A stretch of 20,449 nucleotides of DNA from Planctomycetota bacterium (GTDB lineage Bacteria > Planctomycetota > B129-G9), in NCBI GenBank assembly GCA_030607235.1, contig JAUWEX010000001.1:1-20449 (forward strand), read 5' to 3'. The notes beneath the pieces were generated by a model. It saw nothing but the letters and a program-made list of their open reading frames with translations, had not been told where the DNA came from and did not search any database. The position numbers and the translations under genes are program-made. Of this stretch, positions 1 to 7,450 are shown piece by piece. Numbering within the stretch: the first letter of the stretch is position 1; every line of letters begins with the position of its first letter.

Positions 1-1
1 C

Positions 2-1543
2 GGCTGGCTCTCGGCGATGGGGCTGGAGGAATTCGAAAACGAAATCAACGCCTTCGGCGCGCTCGTTACCGCCGGAGAGCAGGCGGGCAAAAAACTCGTC
101 ATCGCCGTCGTCCCGCGCAAAAAACGCTTCGCCTTGCAGACACTGCTCGAAAAATACGCCTTCGACGTTCAGCAAAAACCCGCAGGCCTCAAGGAAAATC
201 CAACGCAGGCCATCGCCAACATCCGCCAGGCCATCCGCGCCTGCGAAGCGAAACTCGAACAGTCTCAAACAACCATCGATGAATTCGCCGCGAGCCTCGC
301 CGACTTCCCGGCGAAGGCCGAAAGCAAACTCGAGATCGAGACCGCCACACTGCACGCGATGGGCACCTTCGGCAAGACCCGGTTTTGCTGCGTCGCCAAC
401 GGGTGGGTCCCGACACGCGATATTCCAAAACTGAAAAAGCGGCTCGACAAAATCACCGAAGGACGCGCCTACATCGAAGCGACTCCCGTCCGACACGGCG
501 GCGGCCGCCACAGGGACATCCCCGTAGCGCTGACGACCAATCGCTTTTTCAAGCCCTTCAAACTCCTCGTCATCAACTACGGCGTCCCGGCCTACGGCGA
601 GATCGACCCGACGCCGTTTCTGGCGATAAGTTTTCTCGTGCTGTTCGGCGTCATGTTCGGCGACGTCGGCCAGGGCGCGGTACTCGCAGCCATCGGGCTG
701 GCGCTGCGACTCCGCGGCAAGAAGGAATCCGTGCGCGACTTCGGCTTCATCTTCATCTGCGCCGGAGTCTCGGCGATATTTTTCGGCCTGTTCCTTTACG
801 GCAGCGTCTTCGGCAAGGAAGGCATCCTGAGATTTTCGCCGTTCCTGCTCGAACCGCTCCACAGCGGGCCGACGGGCGAGCTGCACCTGACGCGCCTGCT
901 GATCGCGGCGGTAGCGCTGGGCGTGATGCAGTTGAGCACCGGCATCGTGCTCAACATCTTCAACCATTTCAGCGCCGGGCAGTACTTCAAGGGCATCGTC
1001 GACAAATTCGGCGTCGTCGGGCTTGTGCTGTACTGGGGCGCGATAGGGCTGGGCATAATCGGCAGCGCGCCGATCTACGTAATCCTGCCGTTGATAGGCC
1101 TGCCGCTGATCCTGATCGTGCTGGCCAAGCCGCTCGAAGCGATTTTTGCGAAATCCGGCGGCGAACACGAAGACGAGGGCTTGTTCATGGGCCTGATGGA
1201 CGGCCTGGTGGAGTTGATCGAAACCGTGATCTCGTTTCTGGCCAATACCGCGTCATTTGTCAGGGTTGCAGCGTTTGCGCTGGCGCACGCAGGGCTGTCG
1301 CTGGCGATGTGGACGATAGCCGAGCAGATGAGCGGCGTACCGCTCGTGCCGATAGTCGCGGTGGTGCTCGGCAACGTGTTGATAATCGCGCTGGAGGGCC
1401 TGATCGCGGGCATCCAGGGCATCAGGCTGGTTTATTACGAATTCTTCGGGAAATTTTTCGAGGGTGACGGCACACCGTTCAAACCCTTCAGGACTAAAAC
1501 ACCATCACAGGAACGCGCGAGTCGGGTTCCGCAAAACCAATAA
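2..1543 (+). CDS. atpI: V/A-type ATPase subunit I (a-subunit), 5' partial
   Basis: This is the membrane stator subunit of a V/A-type ATPase, which provides the ion half-channels facing the c-ring. The frame is open to the left edge (an in-frame ATG at 17 is internal), so the N-terminus is missing; full-length homologues are roughly 600-650 residues. About 180 residues of the soluble, partly coiled-coil N-terminal domain are followed by about eight hydrophobic segments. The family hallmark PTPFLAISFLVLFGVMFGD is encoded near 607-663. The essential helix is seen as ASFVRVAAFALAH, with its arginine encoded at 1262-1264; this corresponds to the invariant Arg of Vph1/NtpI that works with the c-ring carboxylate. 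The C-terminus has the usual GIRLVYYEFFGKFFEG segment. It is the first visible gene of the operon, 14 nt ahead of subunit K. Identity is very secure; only the start is unknown. Confidence 0.96.
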   Translation, partial: GWLSAMGLEEFENEINAFGALVTAGEQAGKKLVIAVVPRKKRFALQTLLEKYAFDVQQKPAGLKENPTQAIANIRQAIRACEAKLEQSQTTIDEFAASLADFPAKAESKLEIETATLHAMGTFGKTRFCCVANGWVPTRDIPKLKKRLDKITEGRAYIEATPVRHGGGRHRDIPVALTTNRFFKPFKLLVINYGVPAYGEIDPTPFLAISFLVLFGVMFGDVGQGAVLAAIGLALRLRGKKESVRDFGFIFICAGVSAIFFGLFLYGSVFGKEGILRFSPFLLEPLHSGPTGELHLTRLLIAAVALGVMQLSTGIVLNIFNHFSAGQYFKGIVDKFGVVGLVLYWGAIGLGIIGSAPIYVILPLIGLPLILIVLAKPLEAIFAKSGGEHEDEGLFMGLMDGLVELIETVISFLANTASFVRVAAFALAHAGLSLAMWTIAEQMSGVPLVPIVAVVLGNVLIIALEGLIAGIQGIRLVYYEFFGKFFEGDGTPFKPFRTKTPSQERASRVPQNQ

Positions 1544-1557
1544 CGAGAGGAGCGACA

Positions 1558-1932
1558 ATGAAGGATCTATTTCCGAAACTAACCGTTTTGAGTCTGTGCT
1601 TCGCGGTAGTTCTAACCGTATCCGTGTTCGTCTTTGCACAGGCGGCCTTCGCCGAAGGCGCGGCGGCGACAGCCGACGAGACAAAAACAGCCTTGACGCC
1701 CGAAGAGGTCTCGCTTAATCAGACCTATGTCATCGCTATCGCAGTAATGGTCGGGCTGGGATCGCTGTCCGCGGCTTACGCCGTCGGCAAGATAGGCGCC
1801 GCGAGCATGGGCGCGGCGGCGGAGCGGCCCGAACTGCTCGGACGCGCGCTGATCTTCGTCGGCCTCGCCGAAGGTATCGCGATATACGGACTCTTGGTCG
1901 GCATCCTGATACTCCTGCTCAAGATGAAGTAG
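1558..1932 (+). CDS. atpK: V/A-type ATPase subunit K (c-ring proteolipid), two-helix form with signal peptide
   Basis: This is the rotor-ring proteolipid that carries the transported ion. The 124 residues comprise an apparent Sec-type signal peptide (about 1-32, likely cut after QAAFA), a short hydrophilic stretch, and a single hairpin of two membrane helices (about 56-86 and 97-121). The ion-binding carboxylate is Glu105 in VGLAEGIAIYG. The loop between the helices reads AERPE, like the RQPE loop of c-subunits. Many bacterial V-type K subunits are duplicated four-helix proteins, so this is the short Thermus-like version. No Gln or Thr/Ser next to the Glu clearly marks a sodium site, so proton coupling is the weak default. 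The ribosome-binding site AGGAG lies 5 nt before the ATG. It sits between subunits I and F, 6 nt from F. Confidence 0.93.
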   Translation: MKDLFPKLTVLSLCFAVVLTVSVFVFAQAAFAEGAAATADETKTALTPEEVSLNQTYVIAIAVMVGLGSLSAAYAVGKIGAASMGAAAERPELLGRALIFVGLAEGIAIYGLLVGILILLLKMK

Positions 1933-1938
1933 GCCGAA

Positions 1939-2244
1939 ATGAAGTATTTCGTTATAGGCGACAGCGACACCGTGCTGGGGTTCCGCTTCGCGGGCATCGA
2001 AGGCAGCGTCGCGGAGAGCACCGTGGAAGCGCTCGCGGCTCTGCGCGAGGCGACCGCGCGAAGCGACATCGGCATCGTCATCATCACCGACGAAGTGGCC
2101 GACCGCATCCGCGACGAAGTTACCGCCACAAAACTCAAGATGTCGCGGCCGCTGCTGGTCGAAGTTCCCGGGCCTAACGGGCCTTCGCCGACCCGCAGGT
2201 CGCTGTTGAGCATCATTACCGAAGCGGTTGGCGTGCGCGTATAG
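1939..2244 (+). CDS. atpF: V/A-type ATPase subunit F
   Basis: This is the small central-stalk subunit that binds subunit D inside the A3B3 head and contributes to the rotor. The 101-residue length is normal for the family. The N-terminus MKYFVIGDSDTVLGFRFAGI is the typical first strand and loop of the CheY-like fold. The middle IGIVIITDEVADRIRDEV is the conserved strand-helix that identifies F subunits. The start is 6 nt after the K stop, so translation is probably coupled. In Thermus, subunits E and C lie between the proteolipid and F genes; here F follows K directly. Identity is firm by motif and position. Confidence 0.92.
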   Translation: MKYFVIGDSDTVLGFRFAGIEGSVAESTVEALAALREATARSDIGIVIITDEVADRIRDEVTATKLKMSRPLLVEVPGPNGPSPTRRSLLSIITEAVGVRV

Positions 2245-2268
2245 CGCCGAAACGCGAGAGAGAAGCAA

Positions 2269-2910
2269 ATGACAAACGAAACCGACGAAAGAAAACTGGA
2301 TCGCGAAATCCTGGCCGACGCCGAAGCGCAGGCGCAGCGCAGCGTCAAAAAGGCACAGCGCGAGGCGCGGGAAATTCTCGAACACGCGCATAAGGAGGCG
2401 CAGGCGCAAAGCGAGGCGATTCTCAACGCGGCGCGCGAGCGCACACAGGCCCGGACCGCGATCATCAAGGCCGGTATCGAAATCGAGGCCAACCGGCTGG
2501 CGCTGATTGCACGCGAAAACACCGTACAGATGATCCTCGAGGAGGCGCTTCGGCAGACACAGAACCGCAGTCGACCGGAATACGCTGCCTCCCTTGCAAC
2601 ACTGGGGGTCGAGGCGATATCAAAGATGACCGGCGAGGCATTCGTGATCGGACTGAACGCCGAAGACACCGCATCGCTCGGCGAGAGCGTCCTCAAGGCC
2701 GTCGCGGAAAAGGTGCGACAACGAGACGGACGTGAAGTCGTGCTGCGGCTCGACGACAGCCCTCCGCCCATCGCCGCGGGAATCATTGTGCAAAGTGAAG
2801 ACGGCCGCCAGCGCGTCGACAGCTCGTTCGCCAAAAGGCTGGAACGCAACAAAAACCGCCTCCGCCTGGAGACAGCCGAAATCATATTCCCCAACAAAGA
2901 CGACAAGTAA
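2269..2910 (+). CDS. atpE: V/A-type ATPase subunit E (peripheral stalk)
   Basis: This is the peripheral stator stalk subunit, which connects the A3B3 head to subunit I. The 213 residues are normal length. The N-terminal half (about residues 8-75) is a long charged Ala/Glu/Arg/Gln-rich helix with coiled-coil character and no prolines. The C-terminal half is the globular head-binding domain, with the usual segment that includes AAGIIVQSEDGRQRVDSSF. A purine-rich GAGAGAGAAG tract precedes the ATG. The partner in the stalk is normally a G/H subunit, which is not visible here and may lie upstream of the window. The stop codon is one nucleotide from the start of subunit A. Confidence 0.92.
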   Translation: MTNETDERKLDREILADAEAQAQRSVKKAQREAREILEHAHKEAQAQSEAILNAARERTQARTAIIKAGIEIEANRLALIARENTVQMILEEALRQTQNRSRPEYAASLATLGVEAISKMTGEAFVIGLNAEDTASLGESVLKAVAEKVRQRDGREVVLRLDDSPPPIAAGIIVQSEDGRQRVDSSFAKRLERNKNRLRLETAEIIFPNKDDK

Positions 2911-2911
2911 T

Positions 2912-4678
2912 ATGAAAACAAAACAAAACGGCATCGTTACCCGCATCAACGGCCCGATCGTCCACGCGCGCAACCTCGCCGGAGTGGAGATGTACGAGGT
3001 GGTCTACGTAGGATCGCTGGAACTGGTAGGCGAGGTCGTGCGAATCGAAAACGACCGCTGCGTCATCCAGGTCTACGAAGACCCGACCGGCGTCAAGCCC
3101 GGCGAAGCGGTCGTCCCCACCGGAGGCCCACTCTCGCTGACACTGGGGCCGGGGCTGATCGGCAACATCTACGACGGACTGCAACGCTCGCTCACCGAAA
3201 TTCACAACACCGGCCGCGCGTTCATCGATCGCGGCCTGAAGGTACACAGCCTGCCGGCGGACAAGACGTGGCCCTTCAAACCGCTTGTCGCAAAAGGTGC
3301 GCGTGTTTCCAGCGGCACGATTATCGGCTCAGTGCAGGAGACGCCGCTAATCGAACACCGGATTATGATCCCGCCGAATGTCGAGGGCGAAATCGTCGAT
3401 ATCGTCGGCCGGGGCGAATACGATATCGAGAAGGTAATCGCACACGTTCAGACCGACGCGGGCACGGTCGAGATAAAAATGTACCAGAAGTGGCCCGTGC
3501 GCAAACCGCGGCCCTACAAGGTCCGCCGCCGCTCCGACAAGCCGCTGGTTACCGGCCAGCGTATCATCGACACTTTCTTCCCCATCGCGAAGGGCGGCTG
3601 CGCGGCGATCCCCGGCGGATTCGGCACGGGCAAGACCATGACGCAACACGCGCTGGCGAAATGGTGCGACGCGCAGATTATAATCTACGTGGGCTGCGGC
3701 GAGCGCGGCAACGAGATGACCGAGGTGCTGGTGGATTTCCCGAAACTCAAAGATCCGCGTTCCGGGCGCTCGCTGATGGAGCGCACCACGCTGGTCGCCA
3801 ACACCTCCAACATGCCCGTCGCGGCGCGCGAAGTCTCGATCTACACCGGCATCACGATCGCCGAGTATTTCCGCGACATGGGCTACGACGTGGCGCTGAT
3901 GGCGGATTCCACCTCACGGTGGGCCGAGGCGCTGCGCGAACTTTCGGCGCGTCTCGAAGAGATGCCCGTGGAAGAAGGCTTCCCGGCGCACCTGCCGTCG
4001 AACCTCGCGGGATTCTACGAGCGCGGGGGGCTGGTCGAAACGCTCAACGGCAGGGAAGGCTCGATAAGCATCGTCGGCTCGGTTTCGCCGCCCGGCGGCG
4101 ACTTCAGCGAGCCGGTTACGCAGCACACCAAGCGCTTCATCCGCTGTTTTTGGGCGCTGGACACGACGCTGGCAAACGCGCGCCACTATCCCGCCATCCA
4201 CTGGTTGACTTCGTACAGCGAATACATCGACGACGTTTCGGAGTGGTGGCGCGAGCGCGACCCCGAGTGGCTTGCCATGCGCAACACCGCTATGGAAATC
4301 ATGCAGCGCGAAGACAAGTTACAGCAGATCGTAAAACTGGTCGGGCCTGACGTGTTGCCCGATTCGCAAAAACTGATACTGTTGCTGGCCGACATAATCA
4401 AGGTCGCGTTCCTGCAACAAAACGCCTTCGACGCGACGGACATGTGGTGCTCGCCGGAAAAACAGACGATGATACTGAAGTGCATTATCATGCTCTGGGA
4501 GCGCGGCGGCGAAGTCGTAAGCCGCGGCGCGCCACTACGCGAGGTGCGCAACATGGCGTGCGTTCAGGAACTGATGCGCGCCAAGAACACCATCGCCAGC
4601 GACGACGGCAAAGCGCTGACCGCGCTTTACGACAGGATCGATGAAGAGTTGAGAAAAATTGAGGAGTCATATCTGTGA
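2912..4678 (+). CDS. atpA: V/A-type ATPase catalytic subunit A
   Basis: This is the ATP-hydrolysing or ATP-synthesising head subunit. I place the start at the ATG at 2912, one nucleotide after the subunit E stop, because [19 protein letters not shown] is the conserved N-terminal beta-barrel; the longer open frame upstream merely overlaps E. The 588 residues are normal length. The segment between the N-terminal barrel and the nucleotide-binding domain carries the A-specific non-homologous insert. The P-loop is GGFGTGKT at residues 235-242 (Lys241), a minor variant of the common GAFGCGKT. The Walker B region is [17 protein letters not shown] from residue 327. The arrangement [20 protein letters not shown] is also typical. 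The 3' end overlaps the start of subunit B by 4 nt. Confidence 0.98.
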   Translation: MKTKQNGIVTRINGPIVHARNLAGVEMYEVVYVGSLELVGEVVRIENDRCVIQVYEDPTGVKPGEAVVPTGGPLSLTLGPGLIGNIYDGLQRSLTEIHNTGRAFIDRGLKVHSLPADKTWPFKPLVAKGARVSSGTIIGSVQETPLIEHRIMIPPNVEGEIVDIVGRGEYDIEKVIAHVQTDAGTVEIKMYQKWPVRKPRPYKVRRRSDKPLVTGQRIIDTFFPIAKGGCAAIPGGFGTGKTMTQHALAKWCDAQIIIYVGCGERGNEMTEVLVDFPKLKDPRSGRSLMERTTLVANTSNMPVAAREVSIYTGITIAEYFRDMGYDVALMADSTSRWAEALRELSARLEEMPVEEGFPAHLPSNLAGFYERGGLVETLNGREGSISIVGSVSPPGGDFSEPVTQHTKRFIRCFWALDTTLANARHYPAIHWLTSYSEYIDDVSEWWRERDPEWLAMRNTAMEIMQREDKLQQIVKLVGPDVLPDSQKLILLLADIIKVAFLQQNAFDATDMWCSPEKQTMILKCIIMLWERGGEVVSRGAPLREVRNMACVQELMRAKNTIASDDGKALTALYDRIDEELRKIEESYL

Positions 4679-6132
4679 GCGATTACAGCGACCTGGAATA
4701 CATCAGCGTATCGCAGGTGAGCGGCCCGCTGATCGTGGTCGACAATATCCGCAACGTCGGCTACAACGAGTTGGTCGAGATACGAAACTCCCGCGGCGAC
4801 CTGCGCCTGGGGCAGGTGCTCGAAGTCAGTGAGAATCACGCAATCGTGCAGGTGCTCGAAGGCACCAGCGGCCTGCGCACACAGGGCACCTCCGCCCGAT
4901 TCCTCGGCAAGCCGCTTATGCTGTCGGTCGGCAAGGAGATGCTCGGCCGCGTTTTCGACGGCATCGGCCGCCCCATCGACGGAGGCCCGCCGCCGCTGCA
5001 CGGCACCCAGCGCGATATCAACGGCGAGCCGATCAACCCGTGTTCGCGGGCCTACCCACGCGACTTCATCCAGACCGGCATCAGCGCCATCGACGGCATG
5101 AACACGCTGGTGCGCGGCCAAAAACTCCCGATATTCTCCGGCAGCGGCCTGCCGCACGACCGCATCGCCGCGCAGATAGCCCGGCAGGCAAAACTGTTGC
5201 AGGAAGACGTCGACTTTACGATCATCTTCGCCGCGATGGGCGTCAAGCACGACGTCGCGCAATTCTTCATCCGCAGTTTCGAGGAAAGCGGCGTGTTGGG
5301 CAAGTCCGCGCTGTTTTTGTCGCTGGCAAGCGCACCCAGCATCGAGCGCCTGATGACCTCGCGTAGCGCGCTAACGCTCGCCGAGCACCTCGCGTTCGAC
5401 GAGAACATGCACGTTCTGGTCATCATGACCGACATGACGAACTACTGCGAATCGTTGCGCGAGATCGGTTCGGCCCGCGGCGAAATCCCCGCACGCAAGG
5501 GCTACCCGGGCTATCTGTACAGCGATCTCGCGTCGCTGTACGAACGCGCCGGGCGCATCCAGTCCTCGTCGGGCTCGATCACGCAGATGCCCATTCTGAC
5601 GATGCCCTCGGACGACATATCGCATCCGGTGCCCGACCTGACCGGCTACATCACCGAAGGGCAGATCGTGCTGGAGCGCGACCTGTTCCAGCGCAGCGTG
5701 TATCCGCCGATCGCCGGACTGCCGTCGCTGTCACGCCTGATGAAAGACGGCATCGGCGAAGGCCGCACCCGCGCCGACCATCCGCACATCGCCAGTCAAC
5801 TCTTCGCATGCTACTCCAAGGTCAAGCAGGTGCGTGCGCTGGCCGCGGTCATCGGCGAAGAGGAACTCTCGGCGCTGGACAAGCGCTACATAAAATTCGG
5901 CGAGGAATTCGAGCACCGCTTCCTGACTCAGGGCGAATACGAAAACCGCTCCATCGAGCAGACGCTGGAGATAGGCTGGAACGTGATAACCACCCTGCCG
6001 CGAGAAGAACTGCACAGGGTAACCGAGGAAGAAATCGATCGCTATTACAAAGAGCGCGTGGCCGTCGAGACGCTCAAGAGCGAAGAAGCCGAAAACAACT
6101 ACTCCGGCGGCAACGATATTGAACGAGAATAA
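4675..6132 (+). CDS. atpB: V/A-type ATPase subunit B (non-catalytic)
   Basis: This is the non-catalytic head subunit alternating with A in the A3B3 ring. It starts with GTG inside a GTGA overlap with the stop of subunit A, with a GAGGAG Shine-Dalgarno at 4661-4666, indicating translational coupling and 1:1 synthesis. The 485 residues are slightly longer than the usual 460-470. The P-loop position reads [19 protein letters not shown] (from residue 154), which lacks the GKT and is the normal B-subunit signature. Further conserved stretches are [16 protein letters not shown] and [20 protein letters not shown]. The C-terminus carries an extra acidic tail after the conserved EEEIDRYY. Subunit D begins 3 nt after the stop. 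Confidence 0.98.
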   Translation: MSDYSDLEYISVSQVSGPLIVVDNIRNVGYNELVEIRNSRGDLRLGQVLEVSENHAIVQVLEGTSGLRTQGTSARFLGKPLMLSVGKEMLGRVFDGIGRPIDGGPPPLHGTQRDINGEPINPCSRAYPRDFIQTGISAIDGMNTLVRGQKLPIFSGSGLPHDRIAAQIARQAKLLQEDVDFTIIFAAMGVKHDVAQFFIRSFEESGVLGKSALFLSLASAPSIERLMTSRSALTLAEHLAFDENMHVLVIMTDMTNYCESLREIGSARGEIPARKGYPGYLYSDLASLYERAGRIQSSSGSITQMPILTMPSDDISHPVPDLTGYITEGQIVLERDLFQRSVYPPIAGLPSLSRLMKDGIGEGRTRADHPHIASQLFACYSKVKQVRALAAVIGEEELSALDKRYIKFGEEFEHRFLTQGEYENRSIEQTLEIGWNVITTLPREELHRVTEEEIDRYYKERVAVETLKSEEAENNYSGGNDIERE

Positions 6133-6135
6133 ATC

Positions 6136-6756
6136 ATGGCGCGCCTGAATCTGCCACCGACAAAAAGCAGCCTGCTGCAAGTCAGCAGCAGTCTGGAATT
6201 TGCCGAGCAGGGTTTCGAACTGCTCGAGCAAAAACGCCAGATTCTCGTGCTCGAACTGATGTCGCGGCTGGAAAACGCCAAGCGGTTGCAGCAGGAATCC
6301 GACAGGGCGCTGACCGAGGCTTACAAGGCGCTACGCGCCGCGCAGATGTCATCGGGCTCGATAACGCTGATGCAGGAAGCGGCGTCCGTGCCGGTCGAGA
6401 GCGATATCAAGATCGGCGGGCATCGCGTGATGGGCATCGACCTGCCGGCGGTCAAGGCCCGCCCGGCAGAGATGACGGCGTCGTTCGGCCTGACGCGCAC
6501 GAACCTGACTTCGGACGAGGTGATCGCAAAATTTCACGAGGTGCTCAAACTACTGGGCGAACTGGCCGAGATCGAAAGCGCGGTATTTCGGCTGGCGATG
6601 GAACTGCGCAAGACACAGCGGCGCGTCAACGCGCTGGAAAAGGTCTTCCTGCCGGAGTATCGCGAGACCATACGCTACATCCGCGATACGCTGGAAGAAC
6701 GCGAACGCGACGAACTGATCATCATGAAGATGATCAAGCAACAGAGACATAACTGA
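6136..6756 (+). CDS. atpD: V/A-type ATPase subunit D (central rotor shaft)
   Basis: This is the central shaft, a long antiparallel coiled coil that turns inside the A3B3 head with subunit F bound. The 206 residues match the family. The N-terminus has the classic NLPPTKSSLLQVSSSLEFAE followed by a long helix ending near LLEQKRQILVLELM. The C-terminal helix contains the conserved RRVNALEKVFLPEYRETI and ends in a highly charged segment. It begins 3 nt after the subunit B stop and is the last recognisable ATPase gene of the operon. Identity is very secure. Confidence 0.97.
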   Translation: MARLNLPPTKSSLLQVSSSLEFAEQGFELLEQKRQILVLELMSRLENAKRLQQESDRALTEAYKALRAAQMSSGSITLMQEAASVPVESDIKIGGHRVMGIDLPAVKARPAEMTASFGLTRTNLTSDEVIAKFHEVLKLLGELAEIESAVFRLAMELRKTQRRVNALEKVFLPEYRETIRYIRDTLEERERDELIIMKMIKQQRHN

Positions 6757-6785
6757 TTTTCAATTTTTTTCGAGGTAACCGGGCA

Positions 6786-7241
6786 ATGGCATCTTCTCAC
6801 CCGTTTCAACACATTCTAGTCTGGGTTGACGGCACCGACGCGGCGGACAACGCCTGCCAGAAGGCGATAGAACTGGCCAGCGCGGCCAGGGCGCGGATAA
6901 CGGCGGTGGCGGTGGTCGACACCGAAACGCTGTCGTCGCTCCTGAAACAGAAGTTTCTCGTGCCGGACGAAATGCAGGACTTCGAGCGCGAGATAGAGGC
7001 GTCGTCGGAGAAATACCTCAACAAGGCCCGGGAGTGCGCCAAAAAAGCAGGTGTCAAGACCGACGTGGTGCTGCTACGCGGCACGTGCCACTCGGCGGTT
7101 CTGGCGGAGATAAAGAAAAGCGGCGCGGACCTCGTGGTGATGGGGATTTTCAGCGCCGAGGACATCCGCCGCGACCTCACCGCGCGCGAGAGGCAACTGC
7201 TTCTGGACAACTCGCCGGTACCCGTTCTGGTCGTGCCGTAA
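6786..7241 (+). CDS. Universal stress protein (UspA family), degenerate nucleotide site
   Basis: This 151-residue protein has the single alpha/beta Usp domain. It opens with HILVWVDGTDAADNACQKAI, the first strand plus the conserved Asp, and closes with NSPVPVLVV, the typical last strand. In ATP-binding Usp proteins the strand DLVVMG continues as G-x2-G-x9-G-S/T; here it reads MGIFSAEDIRRDLTARERQL with no second or third glycine. The protein probably does not hold ATP in the usual way, as in the UspA subfamily. It begins 29 nt after subunit D with GAGGT 9 nt before the ATG and no terminator between, so it is likely the tail gene of the ATPase operon. A role in regulating or sensing energy state is inference only. 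Confidence 0.9.
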   Translation: MASSHPFQHILVWVDGTDAADNACQKAIELASAARARITAVAVVDTETLSSLLKQKFLVPDEMQDFEREIEASSEKYLNKARECAKKAGVKTDVVLLRGTCHSAVLAEIKKSGADLVVMGIFSAEDIRRDLTARERQLLLDNSPVPVLVVP

Positions 7242-7450
7242 AACCGGCGCAAAATCCGCGATTATCTGATTTGCCTGCTCAATCCCACTGAGGACTTGTA
7301 TCCCGTCGAAATTTTTGAACCTTTTTTCGTGATTGTTGTTCTATATGTCAGCGTCGATATGTTTTTTCGGAAAAATCGAGAACTTTTCGGCAGCATCGGC
7401 GTCATATATAAGACAGCAATCTCTTTTACGGATCTTGCGGAGGAATAATT
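7242..7450 (+). promoter_or_regulatory. Intergenic leader ahead of the TPR operon
   Basis: This 209-nt non-coding gap is markedly AT-rich compared with the flanking genes and is the natural place for the promoter of the TPR pair. TATAAG at 7407-7412 is the best -10-like hexamer, but it has no convincing -35 partner. A TTGAAC at 7315-7320 is 19 nt from TCTATA at 7340-7345, which is weak. I see no clear hairpin plus T-run after the stress-protein gene, so read-through from the ATPase operon remains possible. Confidence 0.3.

Noticed and set aside
385..1467. 360-residue plus-strand open frame inside subunit I
   Set aside because: It is Arg/Gln-rich and out of frame with the clearly conserved subunit I, a typical shadow of GC-rich coding DNA.
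1776..2921. 381-residue minus-strand open frame across subunits K, F and E
   Set aside because: Antisense to three well-supported ATPase genes; Ser/Arg-rich low-complexity translation.
3268..4350. 360-residue plus-strand open frame inside subunit A
   Set aside because: Shadow frame of the catalytic subunit; Arg/His/Gly-rich with no motif.
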